Source: Dehalococcoidia bacterium (lineage in GTDB: Bacteria; Chloroflexota; Dehalococcoidia; GIF9; AB-539-J10). From it: 5,596 nt of DNA. The position numbers and the translations under genes were made by a program. Positions within the stretch are counted from its first letter, which is position 1; every line of letters begins with the position of its first letter. The notes beneath the pieces were generated by a model. That model had not been told where the DNA came from, ran no database searches, and saw only the letters and a program-made list of their open reading frames with translations. The stretch spans positions 1-5,596 of the forward strand of contig JAUVYD010000114.1 of NCBI GenBank assembly GCA_030603265.1, in the 5' to 3' direction. Shown here one piece after another: positions 1 to 5,596 of this stretch.

Positions 1-1
1 G

Positions 2-217
2 TCTGTCCTGGCGATGCAGCCGGGCAGGGTCTTCAACCGCGAACAGCTCATCGAGAAAGCCCTGGGACACAACTTCGAGGGCTATGAGCGCACGATAGAC
101 GCCCATGTGCGCAACCTGCGACGCAAGCTGGAGCCTGACCCGTCACATCCGCGATACGTCAAGACTATGTACGGAGCAGGGTACAGCTTCGCGGAGGTGG
201 CCAATGAGAAGCCATAG
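2..217 (+). CDS. OmpR/PhoB-family response regulator, C-terminal DNA-binding domain (5' partial)
   Basis: The last 71 residues of a two-component response regulator are visible; the receiver domain and start lie left of the window. The fragment is a winged-helix effector domain. It shows the PGRVFNREQL segment typical of the start of the second helix, then ERTIDAHVRNLRRKLEPD, the recognition-helix signature of the family, then the wing hairpin VKTMYGAGYSF, in which the family's GxGYxF is kept. It ends in TAG 14 bp inside the downstream kinase gene, so the two are very likely translationally coupled partners. The role is transcription control after phosphorylation by that kinase. The target is unknown; the divergent region at 4652-4829 is one candidate by proximity only. 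An ATG at position 14 is internal to the domain and is not the true start. The family is certain; the specific regulon and subgroup cannot be told from this piece. Confidence 0.93.
   Translation, partial: SVLAMQPGRVFNREQLIEKALGHNFEGYERTIDAHVRNLRRKLEPDPSHPRYVKTMYGAGYSFAEVANEKP
193..200 (+). promoter_or_regulatory. Ribosome binding site fixing the kinase start
   Basis: GGAGGTGG lies inside the end of the response regulator gene. The GGAGG core (193-197) is 6 nt before the ATG at 204. This strong Shine-Dalgarno match decides the start of the kinase. The same open frame extends back to an ATG at 105, but that start would place 33 extra, non-kinase-like residues inside the regulator's DNA-binding domain coding region. 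Confidence 0.8.
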
Positions 218-1580
218 CCTGCTCTTCCGCCTGCTCGCAGGGTTCAGCGTCGTCATCATCGTCACCGTCGGCGCTGTCTTCTTCTTCCTGAGCCACTCCA
301 CCGCAATAGAGTTCGAGCGATTCAGAGAGGGCATCCAATCCAGACGCGCCGACAACCTCCAACTACAGCTGGCCAACTATTTCATCCACTCCGGAGGCTG
401 GGACGGCATCCAACCGTTCATCGAGCAGATGGGCAGAATCTATGAGTGGCACATCATCGTGACCGACAGCGACGGGACAGTGGTCGCCGACTCCGAATCA
501 GAGATGCTGGGTGAGCAGCACGAGCCGGAGTGCTCCGGCGTTTGCCTCGCTTCTCCACTCGCGCCCGCCTGCTTCGGCACCCTCTATTTCGAGCCGCAAA
601 TGCGTCCCGGAGCCGAGGTGGCCCTTCTGGCTACTATGGTCAGGAGGATAGGGGGCTTCCTGCTCGGGAGCTGTCTGCTCGCCGTCGGCGTGGCCGTCGC
701 AATAGCATTCGTCATCTCTCGCAGGGTGCTCTCCCCGGTCAGAGCGCTCACTCTCGCCGTCCAACGACTGGGCCACGGTGACCTCGGCCAGCGCGTCGAG
801 GTGAACGACAGAGGCGAGATGGGAGACCTGGCAGGGGCATTCAACACAATGGCAGGCGATCTCGAGCGGGCCGACCGGGTGCAGAGACAGATGATTGGAG
901 ACATCGCTCACGAGCTACGAACACCTCTCTCCAATATCCGTGGCTATGTCGAGGCAATCCGTGACAGGGTCGTCGAGCCGGACGAGAGCACCATCGCCAC
1001 GATTGACGAGGAGGCAACGCTGCTCTCGCGCCTCGTGGATGACCTTCAGGACCTGAGCATCGTTGAGGCCGGCCAGTTGGCGCTGGAGATACAACCCGAA
1101 GACCCTCTCGCCCTCATTCAGCAAGCGACAAACGCCATCCGAACGAGGGCGGCAGCGCGAGGCATCGAGCTAGACACACGCGTGCCCGACTTATTGCCGC
1201 TCGTCGCCATCGACTACCACCGAATCAGCCAGGTGCTGCGCAACCTGCTGGACAACGCCATTGCCCAGACAGGACAGGGCGGCACGGTCACCTTGGCCGC
1301 CACTGAGAAAGGCGGCATCGTGGAGATGGCCGTCTCAGACACGGGCGCAGGCATCCCGGAGGAGGACCTGCCAAAGATATTCGACCGGTTCTACCGGGCG
1401 GACAAGTCCCGCACGAGGGCAACAGGCGGCAGCGGTCTGGGCCTCACCATCTCGAAGGGACTGGTTGAAGCCCACGGCGGGACAATGTGGGTCGAGAGCG
1501 AGCCCGGCGAGGGCAGCACGTTCACGTTCACCCTTCCGGTCTACCAGGAGAGAGAGGTCGAGGGGAAGGCTGCCGACTAG
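204..1580 (+). CDS. Membrane-bound sensor histidine kinase with HAMP domain
   Basis: This 458-aa protein is the kinase partner of the regulator just upstream (14-bp overlap, strong RBS). Domains in order: TM1 about residues 8-30; an extracytoplasmic sensor loop about 31-148; TM2 about 149-171; HAMP linker about 172-224; HisKA dimerisation/phosphoacceptor domain with IAHELRTPL (234-242), H236 being the predicted phosphorylated histidine; and an HATPase_c domain. The latter has an N-box (RNLLDNA, 346-352), G1 DTGAGI (379-384), an F-box FDRFYRAD (393-400) and G2 GGSGLGL (408-414). All motifs needed for autophosphorylation look intact, and the length is normal for the class. The layout resembles BaeS/ResE-like kinases, but the signal cannot be named. 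The sensor loop carries three cysteines (C110, C114, C123) and TM2 a fourth (C156). The gene ends in a TAG that overlaps the stop of the convergent gene, leaving no room for its own downstream terminator. Confidence 0.95.
   Translation: MRSHSLLFRLLAGFSVVIIVTVGAVFFFLSHSTAIEFERFREGIQSRRADNLQLQLANYFIHSGGWDGIQPFIEQMGRIYEWHIIVTDSDGTVVADSESEMLGEQHEPECSGVCLASPLAPACFGTLYFEPQMRPGAEVALLATMVRRIGGFLLGSCLLAVGVAVAIAFVISRRVLSPVRALTLAVQRLGHGDLGQRVEVNDRGEMGDLAGAFNTMAGDLERADRVQRQMIGDIAHELRTPLSNIRGYVEAIRDRVVEPDESTIATIDEEATLLSRLVDDLQDLSIVEAGQLALEIQPEDPLALIQQATNAIRTRAAARGIELDTRVPDLLPLVAIDYHRISQVLRNLLDNAIAQTGQGGTVTLAATEKGGIVEMAVSDTGAGIPEEDLPKIFDRFYRADKSRTRATGGSGLGLTISKGLVEAHGGTMWVESEPGEGSTFTFTLPVYQEREVEGKAAD
1577..1580. 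other. Shared palindromic stop (CTAG) of convergent genes
   Basis: The kinase ends in TAG at 1578-1580 (+) and the propeller gene ends in TAG at 1579-1577 (-). The palindrome CTAG supplies both stops, so the genes overlap tail-to-tail by 4 bp. No intrinsic terminator with a T-tract was seen on either strand near the junction. Each transcript must therefore run into the opposite gene or end by another mechanism. Confidence 0.95.
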
Positions 1581-4500
1581 CGCCGCGACGTTCTCATCAC
1601 GAGGACAATCAGCCCCACCAGCAGCAACGCCACGAGGGCGAACATCGCCCACACCAGGTAGTCCTGTACGGGTAATTGCGGCGGGGGGATGTCGACTGTT
1701 GAGGGCGCAGAGGGCACGCCAGCAGGCACGCCGGGTACCACTTCAGTCGTGAACGAACCCTTGATCCAGGAACCGAGAGCCTCGCCACGAACCGCACGGA
1801 CCCTCCAGAAGTAGTTCACCCCCTGGTCGAGAGACACATCACAGACCCACGAGTTATCGCTCAGCACCCCGGCGCCGGCGAACGATGCCACTACATCCGT
1901 GTAGCCCGGGTCGCGGGCAAGCATGAACTCGTAGCCATCAACCGTGCCGGGGCAGTCCCACGTGAAGACAGGGCTCGTAACGACGCCCGTCGCCCCAACC
2001 TCGGGCACGAGGTCTTCGACAGGGCACAGAGTCGGGGTGAAGGACCACATGACCGACCACGGACTGAGATACGGCTCCACAGAGCGGACGTGCCAGCCGT
2101 AGCGCATCCCGCTGAGGAAATCCGTGGTATCGGCCCACGGCGATATCACAATCCCTTCGTAGTCGCTGTACGTATTCCACAGCGGCTCGGAGAGCGACGC
2201 ATCGAGGTGGACCTTCATTTCGTACTCATCGACCTCGTCGAACTCCTCCCAGTCGAACAGAACGACGGCATCCCTGTTGCAGGCACAGGGGTTCAAATCA
2301 AGCTGTGCCCCGTCCTCCGGCGATTCCAGGCCTGGACCCCGTTTGCAGAGGGTGTCGCGGAACAGGAAAATGCGCTGCTCTGCACTGTCCAGCGCGAACA
2401 CATCGTTTTCGTCATCGTTGCCCCAGAGCGTGCCAAGAGGATAGGAGGTCGTAAACTCGGCAGCACGTTCGAAGGCGGACCCATCGGGGAGACCTTCCAC
2501 TACGTGGTCGTACTCCAGCACAGCGCACGGCGCACAGGTCGGGCAGAGCCATCGGGTCATTCCGCCTGCCTCGTCAGACGCAGGCTCCGTTCTCAATGCA
2601 TACAGCGTTCCTTCAGGTCCAAGAAGGAGTCCGCCAACCTGCTGCCCATCACCGAGGAGCGTTATGTCGTAGTCCATCTGCACCCAGTCGTCATAGGCAC
2701 CCAGCTTCCAGCGCCAGAGCCCCGCATCCGGTTCGATGGTCGCGGCATAGACCCACCCATTTGCGTCGAAATTGACATCGGCGAGCACCTGCACGTCGCC
2801 GCTGCCGCCAGGCTCTTCCTCATCGAGGAGAGTGAAACTCCCGCCTTCATCTGTCGAGTAAGCTACATAGCCGTCACGGCCACCCGCGAAAATGGCGCCG
2901 CCGGGCGCGAGCGATATCATGTTCACGTCGTCCAGTTCCGTGTCCACGGGATCATCCCAGCTCCGGCCGCCATCCTTGCTCTTCATGACCTGCCCACCGG
3001 GAACGGCGGCGTAGAGCGTATCCTCGTCGACCACGACGATGTCCAGCAGCGGCCCGGGGGATTTCCTCTGCCATTTCCAGCTGTTGCCCCGGTCATGAGA
3101 CACGGCAAGCCGGTCGCCGTTGTGGACAGCCACGTACAGAGTCTCGTCCTCACTGTACTCAGCACTCAGTTTCACCATGACGGCCCCGGTATCAGAGTCA
3201 ACGGTGAGCACGCGCTCCCAGCGCTCGCCCAAAGGCTCGGTGTAGCTATGCCAGACGGACTCCGGCCCCCACTGATTCGCCGTGGTCAGGAAGAGGTCCT
3301 TACCGTCCGGTGTGACAACCAGGTCGGTCAAGGTGAATTCAGTATCGATTATCGCCATCTGGCGCCACAGATCACCATCGTTGCTTGCGGAGAAGGCACT
3401 CTCATCGTACTGCGCGCCCGGCTGCTGCGACGTGCCGCAGTAGGCGAGTGACACGTCAGGCGCCCAGACAACGTACGCGTTTCCCGGGCCGGTCGGCGGC
3501 ACGGTTGCGGGTTTCCAGACGAGAGAGGTCGCAAACGGGTTCTTAGTGCGGCGAACCTGTGTGTTGAAGGCACCCGGGGCGGTCGGCTCTTGCTCTCCTG
3601 CCAACAGGATACCGCCGTCAAGGTTCCCTCTGTACGCGATACTCCATATATCTATGTCGCTGCCGCCGTCTACGTCCATTCGCTCAACCGTGTCTCCAAC
3701 CACGCGATAGACATCATCACTGTAGTCGGGCTCACGCTCAAGGCTCACGAAGACCGCACGTTCATCTTGCTCGCCGCTGTAGTAGTCAGCCGGCAGTGCC
3801 AGCATCGAACGCAGGTATGACACGCCGGCTGCGTCCCCGACATCAAGCAACTCGAGCGGATAATCGGTGAAAGCATCCCAGTCGGCGCCACCGTCGGCCT
3901 TGTCCCTCTCGCCGAGGCAGAGCCACGTCTTGTTCCGGAGCACTGCGTCCAATGTCCCGTCAGAGCCGGTCGCACAGACAACGAGCAACGTGTTGTCGCG
4001 AGAGTAGTACTCGGAGTAGGCGAGGGTCGCGACATCAGCGCCGACATGCACCGGGTCCGTATCATCGACGGTGAGTTCCTGCTCCTCCCAATACGACCAG
4101 CCACAACCACCCTGCAGTATGTAGACTTCACCGTTGCTGAGACCGTCCCCCCACGATGCGGTGCCGACGGCAATCTCCCGGTACTCGTAGTCGCCCACCG
4201 CGTACTCACCCGAGACAGCCAGCGCCGTAACGTCGCCCGCAAGAGAAGGAAGATGCACGTCTTCCCAGTCGTACCCGCCATTGAGTGACACATATACGGC
4301 AGTTCCGCCATCGGTAAGGACGGCAACGATCCCCTCGTTGTCGGGGGCCACAGCGACCATAGTTGCGGGAAGCGTCGCTTCCGCACGTTCAAGGTACTTG
4401 GTGAAATCCTCCCAATCGAGGCTGTAGTCGAGCGAGCGGTAGACACGACCGTTCTCACCATCGATGGCGTAAACGACACCATGATTGCCGGCGGCGATGC

Positions 4501-4651
4501 CGGTCACCTCGGATGGACTCACAACCGTGAGGTCGTTGGCTCCGGGCGTGTCCACTTCAGTCCACTCGAGGATGGGCACGGCAGCAGAGGTCACGCCAGG
4601 CGTCGCGAGGAGAACGAGAAGCAGGGAACCTGATAGTATGATACGTGCCAT
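1577..4651 (-). CDS. Secreted, membrane-anchored Asp-box (BNR) propeller protein with Fn3-like modules
   Basis: This 1024-aa protein is of unknown function. Residues 1-23 form a signal peptide (MARI, a hydrophobic core, then VTSA before AVPIL). Asp-box-type motifs, S-x-D-x-G-x-x-W, occur at 73-80, 122-129, 518-525, 558-565 and 599-606 (F in place of W), with a shortened one at 423-429. The last three regular ones are 40-41 residues apart, as expected for propeller blades of the sialidase/sortilin (VPS10) kind. No sialidase RIP motif or other catalytic signature was seen, so a binding or structural role is more likely than an enzyme. Two Fn3-like modules follow (about 775-873 and 876-969), each with a Y-x-W-x-V-R motif. 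A Pro-rich linker (973-993), one TM helix (about 998-1018) and a basic MRTSRR tail complete it, implying a type I topology with an outward-facing ectodomain. The protein is acidic and has 13 cysteines after the signal peptide. The ATG at 4651 is chosen because it starts the signal peptide. The frame is open 282 codons further upstream, but that part is antisense to the divergent gene. Only a weak Shine-Dalgarno sequence (GAAG) precedes the ATG. Confidence 0.87.
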   Translation of the reverse strand: MARIILSGSLLLVLLATPGVTSAAVPILEWTEVDTPGANDLTVVSPSEVTGIAAGNHGVVYAIDGENGRVYRSLDYSLDWEDFTKYLERAEATLPATMVAVAPDNEGIVAVLTDGGTAVYVSLNGGYDWEDVHLPSLAGDVTALAVSGEYAVGDYEYREIAVGTASWGDGLSNGEVYILQGGCGWSYWEEQELTVDDTDPVHVGADVATLAYSEYYSRDNTLLVVCATGSDGTLDAVLRNKTWLCLGERDKADGGADWDAFTDYPLELLDVGDAAGVSYLRSMLALPADYYSGEQDERAVFVSLEREPDYSDDVYRVVGDTVERMDVDGGSDIDIWSIAYRGNLDGGILLAGEQEPTAPGAFNTQVRRTKNPFATSLVWKPATVPPTGPGNAYVVWAPDVSLAYCGTSQQPGAQYDESAFSASNDGDLWRQMAIIDTEFTLTDLVVTPDGKDLFLTTANQWGPESVWHSYTEPLGERWERVLTVDSDTGAVMVKLSAEYSEDETLYVAVHNGDRLAVSHDRGNSWKWQRKSPGPLLDIVVVDEDTLYAAVPGGQVMKSKDGGRSWDDPVDTELDDVNMISLAPGGAIFAGGRDGYVAYSTDEGGSFTLLDEEEPGGSGDVQVLADVNFDANGWVYAATIEPDAGLWRWKLGAYDDWVQMDYDITLLGDGQQVGGLLLGPEGTLYALRTEPASDEAGGMTRWLCPTCAPCAVLEYDHVVEGLPDGSAFERAAEFTTSYPLGTLWGNDDENDVFALDSAEQRIFLFRDTLCKRGPGLESPEDGAQLDLNPCACNRDAVVLFDWEEFDEVDEYEMKVHLDASLSEPLWNTYSDYEGIVISPWADTTDFLSGMRYGWHVRSVEPYLSPWSVMWSFTPTLCPVEDLVPEVGATGVVTSPVFTWDCPGTVDGYEFMLARDPGYTDVVASFAGAGVLSDNSWVCDVSLDQGVNYFWRVRAVRGEALGSWIKGSFTTEVVPGVPAGVPSAPSTVDIPPPQLPVQDYLVWAMFALVALLLVGLIVLVMRTSRR

Positions 4652-4672
4652 GGTCTTCACAGCGTACTGGCC

Positions 4673-4700
4673 ATTGTAGGGCAGGAATGTCAATTTTCCA
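4673..4700 (-). promoter_or_regulatory. Candidate sigma70-type promoter of the propeller protein gene
   Basis: Reading the minus strand, TGGAAA (4700-4695, 4 of 6 to the -35 consensus) is followed after 16 bp by TACAAT (4678-4673, 5 of 6 to the -10 consensus). Transcription would begin near 4666, leaving a leader of only about 15 nt before the ATG at 4651. A perfect TTGACA (4693-4688) lies between the two boxes but is only 9 bp from TACAAT, too close for a normal sigma70 pair. This is a pattern match only. Confidence 0.4.
4676..4693 (-). repeat. Divergent-region element, minus-facing copy
   Basis: On the minus strand this reads TTGACATTC, then CTGCC, one base, and TAC. It matches the plus-facing copy at 4756-4775 except for a 2-bp insertion there. 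It lies 24 bp upstream of the propeller gene's ATG and overlaps its candidate promoter. It could be a regulator binding site or part of a promoter. Confidence 0.5.
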
Positions 4701-4711
4701 TGAAGTCCTGC
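4681..4711. repeat. Inverted repeat GCAGGA-N19-TCCTGC
   Basis: GCAGGA (4681-4686) and TCCTGC (4706-4711) are perfect 6-bp inverted arms separated by 19 bp. They flank the candidate -35 and the TTGACA of the minus-facing element. A further GCAGG lies at 4730-4734. The repeat could be an operator, but 6-bp arms can arise by chance. It lacks a T-tract and is not a terminator. Confidence 0.3.
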
Positions 4712-4755
4712 TCGGGAGGTCGTCATGCTGCAGGTGCGCGTAACTTCACGGATTC

Positions 4756-4775
4756 TTGACATTCGTCTGCCATAC
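4756..4775 (+). repeat. Divergent-region element, plus-facing copy
   Basis: On the plus strand this reads TTGACATTC, GT, CTGCC, one base, TAC: the second copy of the element, facing the exporter-subunit gene with 54 bp between it and the ATG at 4830. Its TTGACA (4756-4761) is a perfect sigma70 -35 box, but no convincing -10 lies 16-18 bp downstream. The nearest -10-like hexamer, CATACT (4771-4776), is only 9 bp away. A promoter for the exporter gene probably lies in this area, but I cannot place it firmly. Confidence 0.5.
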
Positions 4776-4817
4776 TCGCGGAAACCGGTACTTTGCGGGC
4801 CGGGCCGACAACGCAAC

Positions 4818-4823
4818 AGGTGA
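4818..4823 (+). promoter_or_regulatory. Ribosome binding site of the membrane fusion protein gene
   Basis: AGGTGA matches the anti-Shine-Dalgarno core and sits 6 nt before the ATG at 4830. An in-frame ATG at 4824 directly abuts it with no spacer, which makes 4830 the better start. The two choices differ by only two residues at the signal peptide's N-terminus. Confidence 0.65.
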
Positions 4824-4829
4824 ATGTAC

Positions 4830-5596
4830 ATGATACAGGCCAAACGGGTCACATTCCTGGCGCTCTGCACACTGCTGGCGCTATCGCTCGCGGGCTGCGT
4901 GGGCGATGAAGAAGGTGAAGAGGGCGGCGAGGCCGGGACCGCCACCGTGACAAGGGGAGACCTCGTCGTGGATGTTGCGGCATCGGGCAATCTCGCGTTC
5001 TCGACGCAGGAAGACCTCGCGTTCGAGATGGCAGGGACAGTGGAGGACATCAGTGTCGAGGTGGGGGACTCGGTTGCCGAAGGACAGGTGGTAGCCATAC
5101 TCGATACGTCCAACTGGGAAGACCAGCTCAGGGCACTCAGGACATCGGTGCTGTCGGCCGAGATAGGCCTCGACCAGTCCGAGTACGCGCTTGAGCAGGC
5201 CGAAGCAGAGACTATGATTACCATCACGGGCGACGTAGTTGTCAGGGAATGCTGCGACGACGAGGACATCGCCATCAAGGAGAAGCAGGTAGAGATGGCC
5301 CGGCAGAGGCTCGAGGACGCGCAGGCGGACCTCGACGAGGCACTCGCACTCAGTCCTGAGATAGTCGTGCCGTTCGACGGCTTCGTTACGCATGTGAACG
5401 TCGAGGGAGGCGACGAGGTCATGAAGGGCCACGTGGCCGTGACCGTCGCCGACCCGGAGAAGTTCGAGGCCCTCATCCTGGTAAGCGAGAACGACATCCT
5501 GCAGGTTGCCGAGGGAATACAGGCCCGGGTGAGCGTTGATGCGCAGTCAGGCGTGATTCTTCCAGCCGAAGTGACGGATGTCGCCCCGACGGCGAG
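4830..5596 (+). CDS. Lipoprotein membrane fusion protein (HlyD/MacA-like exporter adaptor), 3' partial
   Basis: The first 255 residues of a gene that runs off the right edge. The N-terminus is a lipoprotein signal: MIQAKR, a hydrophobic stretch, then lipobox LAGC with C23 as the lipidated residue, followed by an acidic Glu/Gly-rich spacer (24-36). Next come the first half of a lipoyl-like domain (about 65-92, with VEVGDSVAEGQVVAILD), an alpha-helical hairpin (about 94-127 and 147-172), and the second lipoyl half (about 177-207, with PFDGFVTHVNVEGGDEV). The start of the beta-barrel domain follows. This order is diagnostic of membrane fusion/periplasmic adaptor proteins, which link an inner-membrane transporter to the cell exterior. 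A MacB-type ABC permease and ATPase downstream would be the expected partners, but they are not visible. The tip of the hairpin (about 128-146) is unusual in carrying adjacent cysteines C141-C142 in an acidic stretch. The family is secure; the substrate is unknown. Confidence 0.9.
   Translation, partial: MIQAKRVTFLALCTLLALSLAGCVGDEEGEEGGEAGTATVTRGDLVVDVAASGNLAFSTQEDLAFEMAGTVEDISVEVGDSVAEGQVVAILDTSNWEDQLRALRTSVLSAEIGLDQSEYALEQAEAETMITITGDVVVRECCDDEDIAIKEKQVEMARQRLEDAQADLDEALALSPEIVVPFDGFVTHVNVEGGDEVMKGHVAVTVADPEKFEALILVSENDILQVAEGIQARVSVDAQSGVILPAEVTDVAPTA

Noticed and set aside
105..203. Upstream extension of the kinase to an ATG at 105
   Set aside because: It falls in the coding region of the regulator's winged helix, has no good RBS, and would put non-hydrophobic residues before TM1. 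The ATG at 204 has a strong RBS.
1636..1650. Perfect hairpin GGGCGA-ACA-TCGCCC just downstream of the kinase stop, as a possible terminator
   Set aside because: There is no T-tract after it on either strand, and it lies inside codons for the conserved TM anchor of the opposite gene. A weak role in termination cannot be excluded.
2090..3451. A 453-codon plus-strand frame
   Set aside because: It lies wholly antisense to the Asp-box protein, whose frame shows signal peptide, repeated motifs and anchor. The plus-strand translation shows no recognisable domain.
1577..4651. Annotating the propeller protein as a sialidase
   Set aside because: Asp-boxes alone occur in many non-enzymatic propellers. 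The sialidase RIP motif with its catalytic Arg was not seen.
4780..4786. GGAAACC as an ECF-sigma-type -35 box for the exporter gene
   Set aside because: No convincing matching -10 (CGTC-like) occurs at 16-17 bp downstream; a single heptamer is too little evidence.
4881..5432. A 183-codon minus-strand frame
   Set aside because: It is a shadow of the membrane fusion protein gene on the opposite strand and shows no domain features.
4652..5497. A 282-codon upstream extension of the large minus-strand frame, giving a 1306-aa protein
   Set aside because: The extension is antisense to the clear membrane fusion protein gene. It crosses the intergenic region and reads as low-complexity Ser/Thr-rich sequence. 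A good signal peptide starts at 4651.

Overview
The window holds four protein genes on GC-rich DNA (roughly 60% by eye) with almost no non-coding space. The most likely source is an uncultured bacterium, possibly of the Chloroflexota (Dehalococcoidia-like). That guess rests on GC content, on general resemblance of the large surface protein (Asp-box propeller, Fn3-like modules, Pro-rich linker, C-terminal membrane anchor) to proteins common in that group, and on a lipoprotein-type membrane fusion protein. No taxonomic marker is present, so this is only an inference.

Layout: (1) 2-217 (+) is the C-terminal DNA-binding domain of an OmpR/PhoB-family response regulator, cut by the left edge. (2) 204-1580 (+) is a complete HAMP-containing sensor histidine kinase that overlaps the regulator gene by 14 bp; together they form a two-component operon. 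(3) 1577-4651 (-) is a 1024-aa secreted, membrane-anchored protein. It has a signal peptide, several Asp-box (BNR) motifs, two Fn3-like modules and a C-terminal transmembrane anchor. It converges on the kinase so closely that both genes use one palindromic CTAG as their stop codons. (4) 4652-4829 is a 178-bp divergent intergenic region holding two outward-facing copies of a TTGACATTC...CTGCC.TAC element. (5) 4830-5596 (+) is a lipoprotein membrane fusion/periplasmic-adaptor-like subunit of an exporter, cut by the right edge.

How they may work together: the kinase would sense an extracytoplasmic signal through a Cys-containing sensor loop of about 118 residues and phosphorylate the regulator. 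The divergent promoter region between the surface protein and the exporter subunit is a reasonable but unproven target. The paired element there suggests that the surface protein and the exporter may be co-regulated. No mobile element, RNA gene or CRISPR array was seen. The long antisense frames, including the 282-codon upstream extension of the large minus-strand gene, are judged to be shadows.
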